A stretch of DNA of 64,000 bases from Acidobacteriota bacterium (GTDB lineage Bacteria > Acidobacteriota > Blastocatellia > Pyrinomonadales > Pyrinomonadaceae), in contig QHXQ01000051.1 in the NCBI GenBank assembly GCA_003223935.1, forward strand, positions 56,847 to 120,846. Reading direction: 5' to 3'. This document shows positions 1-8,567 of the stretch, in pieces. The notes beneath the pieces are model-generated. The model did not search any database. It saw nothing but the letters and a program-made list of their open reading frames with translations, and was not told the origin of the DNA. Every line of letters starts with the position of its first letter. The first letter of the stretch is position 1. A program made the position numbers and the translations under genes.

Positions 1-585
1 ACGGCACTCGAACAGACGAAGCGCTGGCAGACGCGGGGGCTGCCCATCCAGCGCGTCGCGGTCAACCTGTCCGCGCGCCAATTTCAACGGCCCGATCTCG
101 CCGGCATGGTCGCCGGGCTGTTGGCCGAGACGGGCGTTAGCCCTAACTGCCTTGAGTTGGAACTGACCGAAAGCTCGATCATGCACGATACGACGGGCGC
201 AATCGCCGTGCTGCGCGAGTTGCAGCAGATGGGTGTGCGCGTCGCCGTAGACGACTTCGGCGCGGGCTATTCGTCGCTCGCTTATCTGAAGCACCTGCCG
301 ATTGATGTATTAAAGATCGATCAGGCGTTCGTCCGCGACATGACGAGCGACCCGAACGACGCCGCCATAGTGATGGCCATCATCACGCTGGCGCACAGCT
401 TGAAGTTGCGCGTCGTCGCCGAAGGCGTCGAGACCGAAGAACACTTGCGCTTCCTGCGGCTGCTGCGCTGCGACGAGATGCAAGGCTATCTGTTCAGCAG
501 GCCGCTGCCGGCAACCGAGTTCGAGCACCTGCTCGAAGGGCAACAGACAGACGTGGGGCAAAATCTCTCCGCGCTCCATGTTTAG
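1..585 (+). CDS. EAL-domain c-di-GMP phosphodiesterase, C-terminal part (5' end outside window)
   Basis: The reading frame is open from base 1, so the start lies upstream. The visible ~194 residues are the C-terminal two thirds of an EAL domain, which hydrolyses cyclic di-GMP to pGpG using two metal ions. Visible motifs are VNLSARQF, the ELELTES strand, DDFGAGYSSLAYLK (metal-binding Asp pair and loop 6), LKIDQAF, VVAEGVET (catalytic-loop Glu) and QGYLFSRPLP. All motifs in the visible part are intact, so an active phosphodiesterase is likely. A GGDEF or sensor domain may precede it but cannot be seen. It lies 47 bases upstream of a sigma54 regulator on the same strand, and an HD-GYP phosphodiesterase sits 5 kb downstream, so c-di-GMP signalling is a local theme. 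There is no distinct terminator after the stop. Confidence 0.93.
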   Translation, partial: TALEQTKRWQTRGLPIQRVAVNLSARQFQRPDLAGMVAGLLAETGVSPNCLELELTESSIMHDTTGAIAVLRELQQMGVRVAVDDFGAGYSSLAYLKHLPIDVLKIDQAFVRDMTSDPNDAAIVMAIITLAHSLKLRVVAEGVETEEHLRFLRLLRCDEMQGYLFSRPLPATEFEHLLEGQQTDVGQNLSALHV

Positions 586-632
586 CGTGTGCACCTTAGT
601 TAAACGGAAGGCGCGCCGAAAGTGAAAGCACA

Positions 633-2126
633 ATGATTAATTCTGATCGCGTATTCATGTTGCCGGAAGAACCCGAACGCTCCCATCGTGAGCTAGCACC
701 AAGAGACGTGAAGCCCTTGAGCAAACTACAAGCACTCGTAATTGACGACGAATCGCAGGTGCGCGACTTCGTGGCCGAAGTTTTGCGCGACGCTGATTGG
801 GCGGTGGACGAAGCCGACAGCGCCGAGCGCGCCTTCGAGTTGTTGCGCGAACGGCGCTATACGCTCGTCTTCTGCGACGTGATGCTCTCCGGCAGCGCCG
901 ACGGCTTCACAGTCCTGCGCCGGCTGACGCAGGAGCAATCCGAAGCGCACATCGTCTTGATGACCGGCTACGGCTCGGCCGCAGGCGCGCTCGACGCCAC
1001 AGCCTTCGGCGCGCTCGACTATCTTTTAAAACCCTTCAGCTTCGCCGAAGTGCAGGACGTGGCGGACGCCGTGCGGCGGCGCGTCGAACGGCAGCCGCGC
1101 GCTTCGGTCGAGGCCGAGCGGGCCGCTTACGTGCACACGTCCGATCTCGATCTGATCGGGCGCAGCGCCGCCTTCGTCAAAGTGATGAAACTCGTGGGCC
1201 GGCTCGCGGCGACGAATCTGCCCGTCCTGATCACGGGCGAATCGGGCACGGGCAAAGAGGTCGTGGCGCGCGCCATTCACCGGCGCAGCGCCCGTGCCGA
1301 TAAGCCTTTCGTCGCCGTCAACTGCGGCGCGCTCCCGGCAGAGTTGATCGAGTCGGAACTGTTCGGGCACGTCAAAGGCTCCTTCACCGGCGCGCACGCA
1401 GACCGTGTGGGCTTGTGGGAAGAAGCCAACGGCGGCACGGTCTTCTTGGACGAGATCACGGAGACGACGCCCGCGTTTCAAGTGAAACTTTTGCGCGCCT
1501 TGCAGGAGGGCGAGATCAGGCGCGTCGGCTCGAACCGCACGGTCTATGTTGACGTGCGCGTGATCGCGGCGACGAACCGCGACCCCGAACCCGAAGTCGC
1601 AGAGAAACGCTTCCGGCAAGATTTGTTCTATCGCTTGAACGCCGTCAGTCTGCACCTGCCGCCGCTGCGCGAACGGCGCGAAGACATCATGCCGCTCGCG
1701 CGCCACTTCGCCACGCGCGCGCGGCCCACAGGTGCGCCCGCGCTCCATTTCTCACGCGACGCCGCGCATGTGCTCGAAAACTATGCTTGGCCCGGCAACA
1801 TACGCGAACTTGAAAATGCCGTCGTGCGCGCCGCAGCCCTGTGCGACAACACAGTCCGCACGGACGATCTGCCCGAACGCATACGCGAACAGCACGGGGC
1901 CGAAGCCGCCAACGACTCGCCCGCAAGCGACATCATCGGCGAGAGCGGGCCGGAACAGACGACTGAATGGCCGACGCTCGCCGAAGTCGAAGGGCGCTAT
2001 GTCGCGCGCGTCCTCGCCCACACGGGCGGCAACAAACAGGCCGCCGCGCGGCTCCTGAACGTTGACCGCAAGACGCTCCAACGTATGATCCAACGCCACC
2101 ACCTCGCGCCGCACGGCGACGCTTGA
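633..2126 (+). CDS. Sigma54-dependent response regulator (NtrC family)
   Basis: This is a 497-residue transcription activator with the full NtrC layout. Residues ~32-150 are a receiver domain with phosphoacceptor D82 (FCDVML) and K133 of the LLKPF motif. Residues ~174-400 are a sigma54-interacting AAA+ domain with Walker A GESGTGKE (202-209), a GSFTGA loop (249-254; the usual form is GAFTGA) and Walker B TVFLDE (269-274). Residues ~455-490 are a Fis-type helix-turn-helix. It should activate sigma54 promoters when phosphorylated. No cognate kinase is directly adjacent; the nearest is the receiver-kinase gene at 4265. The Ala-to-Ser change in GAFTGA occurs in some active family members, so I do not read it as inactivating. 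No strong ribosome-binding site precedes the ATG; the sequence there is purine-rich (gaaagtgaaag). Confidence 0.95.
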   Translation: MINSDRVFMLPEEPERSHRELAPRDVKPLSKLQALVIDDESQVRDFVAEVLRDADWAVDEADSAERAFELLRERRYTLVFCDVMLSGSADGFTVLRRLTQEQSEAHIVLMTGYGSAAGALDATAFGALDYLLKPFSFAEVQDVADAVRRRVERQPRASVEAERAAYVHTSDLDLIGRSAAFVKVMKLVGRLAATNLPVLITGESGTGKEVVARAIHRRSARADKPFVAVNCGALPAELIESELFGHVKGSFTGAHADRVGLWEEANGGTVFLDEITETTPAFQVKLLRALQEGEIRRVGSNRTVYVDVRVIAATNRDPEPEVAEKRFRQDLFYRLNAVSLHLPPLRERREDIMPLARHFATRARPTGAPALHFSRDAAHVLENYAWPGNIRELENAVVRAAALCDNTVRTDDLPERIREQHGAEAANDSPASDIIGESGPEQTTEWPTLAEVEGRYVARVLAHTGGNKQAAARLLNVDRKTLQRMIQRHHLAPHGDA

Positions 2127-2255
2127 TACACCCGCACACCTAAGGTTCATATTTCATTACCGCAGGATCAATGCTATGTTAGTCTGCTGCTGACTCGCTT
2201 CCGTTTCTTATGCCTCCTTCGTGCGGCGCGAACAGAGACATCGGGAGTTCTGGCC

Positions 2256-4043
2256 ATGAGAAGATTATTCAAGGCGCAGAAAAGTTTTTGCTTGCTGACC
2301 ATGCTGGCGCTGCTGCTGCTCGCGGCGCTCGTCCCGTCGGCGCGGCCACAGCGCAGGCGCGACGCTCAATCGCCACCGGCCACGACCCCTACGCCAAACG
2401 CCAAACGATTTGCGCTCGTCATCGGCAACACGGCCTATGAGTCTGCACCGTTGAAGAATCCGGTCAACGATGCGCGGGCGATGGCGCAGGCGTTGCGCGA
2501 ATGCAGCTTCGATGTGCTTGAGCGCGAGAATGTGACGCAGACGGAGATGAAGCAGACGATTCGTACGTTCGGCGAGCGCCTGCGCGGCGGCGGGCGCGAA
2601 GCTATCGGCTTGTTCTACTACGCCGGTCACGGCGTGCAGGTGCGCGATAGAAACTACTTGATTCCGGTGCGCGCTACGGTCAACAGCGAAGAGGAGGTCG
2701 AGTACGAAGCGGTTGATGTCGGGTTTGTGATGGCGCAGATGGAGGCGGCCGAGAACGACTTGAACATCATCATCCTCGATGCCTGCCGCGACAACCCTTA
2801 TGCGCACAGCTTTCGCTCGGTCAGTAGAGGCTTGGCGCAGATGAACGCACCGACTAGCACGCTCATCGCCTACGCGACCGCGCCGGGTCGGACGGCGAGC
2901 GACGGCTTAGGCGCGAATGGGCTGTACACGGCCGAGTTGCTGGCGGCAATGCGCACGCCGGGACTGCCGATAGAGGATGTCTTCAAGCAGGTGCGGATCA
3001 GGGTGCGCGAAAGGAGCGCCGGGCAACAAGTGCCTTGGGAAGCATCGTCGCTCGTCGGGGATTTCTATTTCACTCCGCCAAAGAAAAGCGCGGCCGACGC
3101 TTCTGCCTCGCCCAGCCCGCTCCCGAGATTGACGGCTGACGAGTCGGCCCTTGAGTTGAGTTTCTGGGAGACGATTAAGAACAGTACGGACGCAGAAGAT
3201 TTCAAGGACTATCTGGCGCAATATCCGAACGGCCGTTTCGCCGCTTTGGCCAAAAGGCGCGTCGCGCTGCTCACCGCGTCCACGCCGTCCACGTCAACGA
3301 CGAGCAGTAATGAAACAGGGCGCACAGAGCCGAAGCCGTACGTGAAAAACGCGAACCTGCCGGCCACAGTGACTAATCGCATCGGTCTCACGTTCGTCCT
3401 TGTTCCGCCGGGCAGCTTTATGATGGGTTCGACGAACGCGGATGACGAGCAGCCGGTGCATCAAGTGACCATCGGCGCGCCTTTCTACTTGGGCAAGTAT
3501 GAGGTGACGCAAAGACAGTGGGTCGCGCTCATGGGCAGCAATCCGAGCGAGTTTAAGGGTGCAGACCATCCGGTCGAGCAAGTCTCTTGGGATGACGCGC
3601 AGGAGTTCATCCGCAAGCTGAACGCTTTGGGCGATGGCTTTGAGTATCGCTTACCGACGGAGGCGGAATGGGAGTATGCCTGTCGCGCCGGGACGGCGGG
3701 CGACTATGCGGGCGACCTCGATGCGCTGGCTTGGTATGAAAATAACTCTAAGGGCGAGACGCATCCGGTCGGGCAGAAGCAGCCGAACAAGTTCGGGTTG
3801 TACGACATGCACGGCAACGTGTGGGAATGGTGTGCGGACATGAGTCCAGAAACTTATCAGGGCGCGCCAAAAGATGGCAGCGCGTGGTTGAACACGGACA
3901 GCCAGAAACGAATCCTGCGCGGCGGCTCTTGGGATCACGATAGCAATCATGCCCGCTCCGCCTATCGCCACTGGTTCTCGCCCAATCACCACACGCACGG
4001 CATCGGCTTTCGCGTCGCGGCCGTGCCCCGCACCTCATCTTAG
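2256..4043 (+). CDS. Secreted caspase-family (C14) protein fused to a formylglycine-generating-enzyme-like domain
   Basis: This 595-residue protein starts with a signal peptide or membrane anchor (residues ~11-30, leucine-rich). Residues ~50-275 are a caspase-fold peptidase domain (ortho/metacaspase-like) with catalytic His in YYAGHG (H125) and Cys in ILDACRDNPY (C177). Residues ~295-340 form a short linker module common in bacterial caspases (WETIKNSTDAEDFKDYLAQY). Residues ~375-592 are a SUMF1/FGE-type domain with LVPPGSFMMGS, RLPTEAEWEYACR, MHGNVWEW and RGGSW. In genuine formylglycine-generating enzymes the segment after GGSW carries two catalytic cysteines. Here it reads DHDSNHARSAYRH with no Cys, so sulfatase activation is unlikely and the domain is probably a ligand-binding C-lectin-like fold. 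A GGGAG ribosome-binding site lies about 9 bases before the ATG. It sits between two regulator genes in the same direction, about 130 bases after the sigma54 regulator. Confidence 0.9.
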   Translation: MRRLFKAQKSFCLLTMLALLLLAALVPSARPQRRRDAQSPPATTPTPNAKRFALVIGNTAYESAPLKNPVNDARAMAQALRECSFDVLERENVTQTEMKQTIRTFGERLRGGGREAIGLFYYAGHGVQVRDRNYLIPVRATVNSEEEVEYEAVDVGFVMAQMEAAENDLNIIILDACRDNPYAHSFRSVSRGLAQMNAPTSTLIAYATAPGRTASDGLGANGLYTAELLAAMRTPGLPIEDVFKQVRIRVRERSAGQQVPWEASSLVGDFYFTPPKKSAADASASPSPLPRLTADESALELSFWETIKNSTDAEDFKDYLAQYPNGRFAALAKRRVALLTASTPSTSTTSSNETGRTEPKPYVKNANLPATVTNRIGLTFVLVPPGSFMMGSTNADDEQPVHQVTIGAPFYLGKYEVTQRQWVALMGSNPSEFKGADHPVEQVSWDDAQEFIRKLNALGDGFEYRLPTEAEWEYACRAGTAGDYAGDLDALAWYENNSKGETHPVGQKQPNKFGLYDMHGNVWEWCADMSPETYQGAPKDGSAWLNTDSQKRILRGGSWDHDSNHARSAYRHWFSPNHHTHGIGFRVAAVPRTSS

Positions 4044-4264
4044 CGCGCTCGGCACTCGCCATTGAGTTAAGCGGCGCAAGCGCACTTCGCGCCCTCACAT
4101 CGTAGTCTCAGCACCCCTCTGGCACAGTGAATGCTCTCATACTTATCGGCAGCGTCTGCGCGCTGTCTTTGGTGTGAGACGCATGGGCGTGCTGCCCCAC
4201 GCCGGCCGTTAAGCGTCCCTGTCCGCCCTAACCGATTTTTGCCGCGCAACAGCTTTAAGACTAG

Positions 4265-5662
4265 ATGGGACGACACATGCCTCGTACTGATGCATTACTG
4301 AACACGCCCGCTCTCGTCTCGCCTTTCAACCCGGAGGCCATCACCGACGAAGACCGGCGCATCCTCATCGTGGACGATGAAGAGCCTGTGCGCACTCTCT
4401 TCGCTGCCTGTCTCGGCGAGCGCTACCTGTGTGCGACCGCCGCGAATGCCGAAGAAGCATTGGTGCGGCTCGCCGCAGAGACTTACGCGCTGGTCTTAAG
4501 CGATATAAGCATGCCGGGCTTGAGCGGCGTCGAACTGTTGCGCCGCATCGTCGCGCGCTACCCCGATACGGCCGTCATCATCATCTCCGGCATTGACCGC
4601 ACCCAGCGTGTCCTTGATGCCATCCGGCTCGGCGCGTTCGATTATCTGATCAAGCCGTGCGAGTTGGACGTGTTGGAGTTGAGCGTCGAACGCGCGCTCG
4701 AACGGCGCGCGCTCCTGCGCAATGCGCGCCGCTACAAGCAAGACCTCGAACGGCGCAACGCCGAACTCGCGTGGCGCAAAGCTGAACTGGAACGCTTGCA
4801 GGCGCAGATCATCCACAGCGAGAAGATGGCCAGCTTAGGGCAACTCGCCGCCGGCATCGCACACGAGTTGAACAACCCCGCCGGCTTCATCTACGGCAAC
4901 ATGGAAATTCTCGCCGAGTGCGCCGCCGGCTTGGAGCGTTTGCTGAGTTATTACGCGCGCGCGCCCATGCCGTCTGCTGTGGCCGCAGAGGTCGAGCGCA
5001 TCAAAGGTGAGATTGACTACGAGCACGCGCTCGCAGACCTGCGCGACATCGTCAACGATTGCCGTGAAGGCGCAGAACGCATCCGCGACGTGGTGCAGAA
5101 CCTGCGCACCTTCTCGCGCCTCGACGAAGCCGACTTCAAAAAGATCGATCTGCACGAAGGGATTGATTCAACCGTGCGGCTGCTCTCGCGCTACTACACG
5201 GCGGGCGGCGTCACGCTCCGCCGCGAATACGGTCAGCTACCGCTCGTTGATTGCTACGCCGGCCAACTTAATCAAGTCTGGATGAACCTGCTGGTCAACG
5301 CCGCGCAAGCAGTCGGCGGCGCAGGCGAGGTCTTAATCAAGACGAAGTTGGCCGGCGACACGGTCGTCGTCTGCGTCAGCGACACGGGCTGCGGCATCGC
5401 AGCCGAAAACCTGAAGAAGATTTTCGATCCGTTCTTCACTACCAAGCCCGTCGGCGAAGGCACAGGTCTGGGTCTGTCGATCAGCTACGGCATCATCGAG
5501 CGGCACGGCGGCACGATCAGCGTCGAGAGCATACAAGGGCAGGGCACGACCTTCACCATCAAGCTGCCGGTCAGCGCGCGCCCGCGCGCCGAAGCGGCGG
5601 GCACGCAACGCGAATTCAGCATTGTCACGGCCCCAGTGTCAGGAGCACTTCATCGGACATGA
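4265..5662 (+). CDS. Receiver-histidine kinase hybrid (phosphorelay sensor kinase)
   Basis: This 465-residue cytoplasmic protein has an N-terminal receiver domain (~33-150; phosphoacceptor D80 in LSDISMPG, K130 in LIKP). A charged coiled coil follows (~150-190), then a HisKA dimerisation domain with H200 ([12 protein letters not shown]) and a HATPase_c domain with N-box [11 protein letters not shown]1 DTGCGI and G2 GEGTGLGLS. It has no transmembrane segment and no PAS or GAF sensor, so input probably arrives as phosphate on the receiver. The first ATG is at 4265, but a second at 4277 (residue 5) has GGGACG about 9 bases upstream and may be the true start. The stop overlaps the next gene's ATG (ATGA), so the two are translationally coupled and likely form a kinase-effector pair. 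Confidence 0.93.
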   Translation: MGRHMPRTDALLNTPALVSPFNPEAITDEDRRILIVDDEEPVRTLFAACLGERYLCATAANAEEALVRLAAETYALVLSDISMPGLSGVELLRRIVARYPDTAVIIISGIDRTQRVLDAIRLGAFDYLIKPCELDVLELSVERALERRALLRNARRYKQDLERRNAELAWRKAELERLQAQIIHSEKMASLGQLAAGIAHELNNPAGFIYGNMEILAECAAGLERLLSYYARAPMPSAVAAEVERIKGEIDYEHALADLRDIVNDCREGAERIRDVVQNLRTFSRLDEADFKKIDLHEGIDSTVRLLSRYYTAGGVTLRREYGQLPLVDCYAGQLNQVWMNLLVNAAQAVGGAGEVLIKTKLAGDTVVVCVSDTGCGIAAENLKKIFDPFFTTKPVGEGTGLGLSISYGIIERHGGTISVESIQGQGTTFTIKLPVSARPRAEAAGTQREFSIVTAPVSGALHRT

Positions 5663-7428
5663 CTTACAAACTAATGATCGTTGACGACGAGCAAGCCAAC
5701 TTGCGTCTGCTCGAACGTCTGTTTCGCCGCGACTATCAAGTCGTCACTGCCGACTCAGGCGAAGAGGCTTTGCGTCTGCTCGCACAGCACGACGTGGCGC
5801 TCCTCATCACAGACCAACGCATGCCCGGCATGACCGGCATCGAGTTGATCAAGCACACGGTCAGCTTGCGCCCACAGATGGTGCGCATCATCCTCACCGG
5901 CTACACGGACGTGAGCGCGCTCGTCGAAGCGATCAACTGCGGGCAGGTCTATAAGTACGTCACCAAGCCTTGGAACAACGACGAACTACGCTTGACCGTC
6001 ACGCGCGCGCTCGAATACTACGAGACGAACAAAGCGCGCCACGAGTTGCTCCATCAGAACCAGAGACTGTCCGCCCGGCTCAAAGAGATGACGCGCGGCT
6101 TTGTCCGCACCATCGCCGACGCGCTCGAAGCCAAAGATGAGTACATGCACGGGCACGCGCGGCGCGTGAGCGGTTACGCCGTCGCGCTCGGGCGGCGGCT
6201 CGCGCTCGACGGCGCTCAGCTCGAACAACTCGAACTCGCCGCCTTTCTGCACGACATCGGCAAGATCGGCACGCCCGACAGTCTGCTCCTCAAGCCTGCG
6301 CCACTCACAGACGAAGAGCGCGCCGTCATGCAGCTTCATCCTGAACGTGGCGCGCGCATGCTGGCGGGCATCCCCGAAATGCAGGACGTGATCGCCGCCG
6401 TCCGTCATCATCACGAGAACTACGACGGCACAGGTTATCCAGAAGGCTTGAGCGGCGCGCAGATTCCGCTCAGCGCACGCATCATCCACGTCGCAGATGC
6501 TTACGACGCGATGACCAGCCCGCGCCCGTTCCGCCAAGCGATGACGCATGAACAGGCGCTCGCACGCTTGGAAGAGCACGCGGGCACGCAGTTCGATCCG
6601 CAGGTCGTCTGCATGCTCGCAGAGTTTGAGACCATCGCACAGATTCGCCGCACCATCGCCGCCGGTTCATGCGACGCGCTGCTCCTCCGGCCCGTCACGC
6701 ACACGATTGACGTGTACGATTGCACGCCCGAAGAATTGCTCCGCCGGATCGAAACTGAACCCGCGCTCACCGTCGCGGTCTTGCGCGAAGCGAACGCACG
6801 CGCAGGCGCGCAACCGTCGGCGCGGCTCGACGAAGCGTGCGCGCTGTTGGGTGCGGATCGTGTGCGCGAGTTGATTGCGCGCCGTTGGTTGATGGGTGTG
6901 GGCGAGTGTCGTGCGAGCGACGAAGCGGCGCGCGCGCCTGCCGTGCGCTGCGCCGTAGCTGCGCGCTTGCTCGCCGAACGCACGCGGCTCATCGCGCCGG
7001 CGGACGCTTACACTCTGGGCTTGCTGCACGACGTGGGCGAAGTGCTGCTGCGCGCGCTCTTCCCCGCAGAGATGGCGACGATTGGTGCGCTGACGGATGA
7101 TGAGCGCGTCGAGCAGGAGGTCGCGCTGTTCGGCGTGGATCATGCGCAGGTCGGGCAGTGGCTGCTCGAAGCGTGCGGCGTGCCGCGCCCTCTCTCCGCG
7201 CTTGTCTTGACGCATCACGACGTGATCCGCATCAACGCGCCCGGCGCGCTCCTCCTGCACTTGGCCAACGTCATCGCGCACGCAGATGATCCTTACAAAG
7301 TCGCCGCGCTCGACGCGCTCGGCTCTGATCGGCTCGCGCTTTTAGGTTTGGGGCGCGCAGACCTCGCGGAGATTCACGCCGCCGCCTCAAGCGCGCTCGA
7401 ACAGCAGCAACTCGCCGTGTTGTGCTAA
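5659..7428 (+). CDS. HD-GYP response regulator with C-terminal HDOD-like domain
   Basis: This 589-residue RpfG-type regulator has a receiver domain at ~1-120 (D52 in LLITDQRMPGMTG, K104 in VTKPWN), a short coiled linker and an HD-GYP domain at ~145-340. The HD-GYP domain has FLHDIGKIGTPD (HD at 198-199), RHHHENYDGTGYPEGL (GYP at 259-261) and HVADAYDAMTS. HD-GYP proteins hydrolyse c-di-GMP. Residues ~370-580 form a second HD-related, HDOD-like domain (LGLLHDVGEVLLRALFP, LTHHDVIRI, LANVIAHADD), which in other proteins mediates signalling rather than catalysis. Its start codon overlaps the stop of the histidine kinase by 4 bases, so the kinase at 4265 is its probable phosphodonor. The fusion of receiver, HD-GYP and HDOD in one chain is less common than the receiver-HD-GYP form. 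Confidence 0.93.
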   Translation: MTYKLMIVDDEQANLRLLERLFRRDYQVVTADSGEEALRLLAQHDVALLITDQRMPGMTGIELIKHTVSLRPQMVRIILTGYTDVSALVEAINCGQVYKYVTKPWNNDELRLTVTRALEYYETNKARHELLHQNQRLSARLKEMTRGFVRTIADALEAKDEYMHGHARRVSGYAVALGRRLALDGAQLEQLELAAFLHDIGKIGTPDSLLLKPAPLTDEERAVMQLHPERGARMLAGIPEMQDVIAAVRHHHENYDGTGYPEGLSGAQIPLSARIIHVADAYDAMTSPRPFRQAMTHEQALARLEEHAGTQFDPQVVCMLAEFETIAQIRRTIAAGSCDALLLRPVTHTIDVYDCTPEELLRRIETEPALTVAVLREANARAGAQPSARLDEACALLGADRVRELIARRWLMGVGECRASDEAARAPAVRCAVAARLLAERTRLIAPADAYTLGLLHDVGEVLLRALFPAEMATIGALTDDERVEQEVALFGVDHAQVGQWLLEACGVPRPLSALVLTHHDVIRINAPGALLLHLANVIAHADDPYKVAALDALGSDRLALLGLGRADLAEIHAAASSALEQQQLAVLC

Positions 7429-7601
7429 CGCACAGTGCACGCGCGTGGCACGCCGAATGCTCAAACAAGTGTGGGCGGCGCTTTTTAAGAGCAAATCTGC
7501 TCTCGTTGTTGCGTTCGGCACGGGCGTTTTGGCCAGCCGCTCAGCCCTTTCGCCGCAGCAGCAGCAACCAGCCCGACGCGGAAGGACGTACATTCACGAC
7601 G

Positions 7602-8279
7602 ATGACTCTGATGATGCAATTGAACCCAATAGATGTGCCGCACGCGCACGGCATGATGGAGAGCGCGCCGACCACAACGCGCGTAGCTTACGTGCGCGAC
7701 GAGCGCGCGATGATGCTCCTGTCGCTGAGCCACACACCCGTCGAGCATCAACTCTATCTCGCGATGTTGACCGAAGTGATCTTAACCGGCGTGCAGGCGC
7801 GCAGTTTCAGCATACGCGGGCTGATGTTGCGCACGCACCTGCGCAGCTACAGCACGATCCGGCGGGGCTTGGCGGGCCTCGTCAACAAACTGAGCATCGA
7901 GCCGGCCGCAGCCGGCGGCGGAGCAGAGCACGCGCAGCAGGGCGCGCGCTATCGCGTCTTCACGCCCGCAGAGATTTTCACGCGCCGCACGGCCGCCGGG
8001 CGCGCACCCTATCCGAAAGAGTTTCAACCTTACGGCGGCGATGATGCTTTCTGCGCGGCCATCGGGCACGTCGCCTCGCGCCACGAATTGAGCCGGCGCG
8101 AAGCGCAGGTCGCGCTCTGCTGCGCCGAAGGTTTGACGAACGCAGAGATCGTCGCGCGCCTCTTCATCAGCGAGCAGACGGTCAAGTTTCACCTGCGCCA
8201 GATCTTCGTCAAACTGCGCGTCAAGCGCCGCGCCGAATTGATCTCGCTGCTCCTGCGCCAACCGAGCATGAGCAGCTAA
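7602..8279 (+). CDS. LuxR/GerE-type HTH transcriptional regulator
   Basis: This ~225-residue DNA-binding protein ends in a GerE-type helix-turn-helix (about 161-220: ELSRREAQVALCCAEGLTN, FISEQTVKFHLRQIFVKL). The N-terminal half (about 40-110) has helical segments reminiscent of a winged helix (YLAMLTEVILTG, SIRGLMLRTHLRSYSTIRRGL), possibly a second HTH. The open frame extends back to 7422, overlapping the HD-GYP gene. I chose 7602 because a GGAAGGA sequence lies 14 bases upstream and the extra 60 residues are low-complexity Arg/Ser-rich. It has no receiver or autoinducer domain, so its signal is unknown. It closes the + strand signalling block and converges on the glycosyltransferase at 8568. 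Confidence 0.82.
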   Translation: MTLMMQLNPIDVPHAHGMMESAPTTTRVAYVRDERAMMLLSLSHTPVEHQLYLAMLTEVILTGVQARSFSIRGLMLRTHLRSYSTIRRGLAGLVNKLSIEPAAAGGGAEHAQQGARYRVFTPAEIFTRRTAAGRAPYPKEFQPYGGDDAFCAAIGHVASRHELSRREAQVALCCAEGLTNAEIVARLFISEQTVKFHLRQIFVKLRVKRRAELISLLLRQPSMSS

Positions 8280-8360
8280 CAAGTGTCTGGGGACGCGCGG
8301 CCGAAAGCCCGGCTCAAGCAACGCTTCAACTTGAGCCGAGCACTGCGCGATGACAAACAA

Positions 8361-8412
8361 AGGGCACAGAGAACAGCGATCTCGAATTTGAGATTGCCCT
8401 TCTCTGTGCCCT
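8361..8412. repeat. Nested palindrome in a convergent intergenic region
   Basis: Perfect 13-base arms (AGGGCACAGAGAA at 8361-8373 and its complement at 8400-8412) enclose an inner stem (ATCTC / GAGAT). It lies between convergent genes and could act as a bidirectional transcription terminator or be a dispersed palindromic repeat. Confidence 0.7.
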
Positions 8413-8441
8413 CTGTATTGATTCAATCGCTCAGAAAAATT

Positions 8442-8529
8442 AACCACGAAATCACACGAAGCAGCACGAAACAAAACACACGAACTATTGTGTCTCTTGG
8501 TTCGTGTCGTTTCGTGTGATTTCGTGGTT
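8442..8529. repeat. Long imperfect inverted repeat (~44-base arms)
   Basis: The left arm begins AACCACGAAATCACACGAA and the right arm ends with its complement. The outer 19 bases pair perfectly, with scattered mismatches further in. Transcripts from either strand would fold into a long hairpin. It sits 39 bases beyond the 3' end of the glycosyltransferase gene on the opposite strand. It looks like a dispersed palindromic repeat and may terminate both flanking genes. No other copy is in the window. Confidence 0.75.
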
Positions 8530-8567
8530 CATCCGCCGCACATTAATCCCTCAAGTTGGTTTAGGTC

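Noticed and set aside
1026..1748. A long - strand open frame (240 codons) inside the sigma54 regulator
   Set aside because: It is antisense to a strongly conserved gene in GC-rich DNA, where such shadow frames are common. The translation is His/Arg-rich with no domain.
7422..7601. An N-terminal extension of the LuxR-type regulator overlapping the HD-GYP gene
   Set aside because: The extra 60 residues are low-complexity and unlike any domain, and the better ribosome-binding site lies before 7602.
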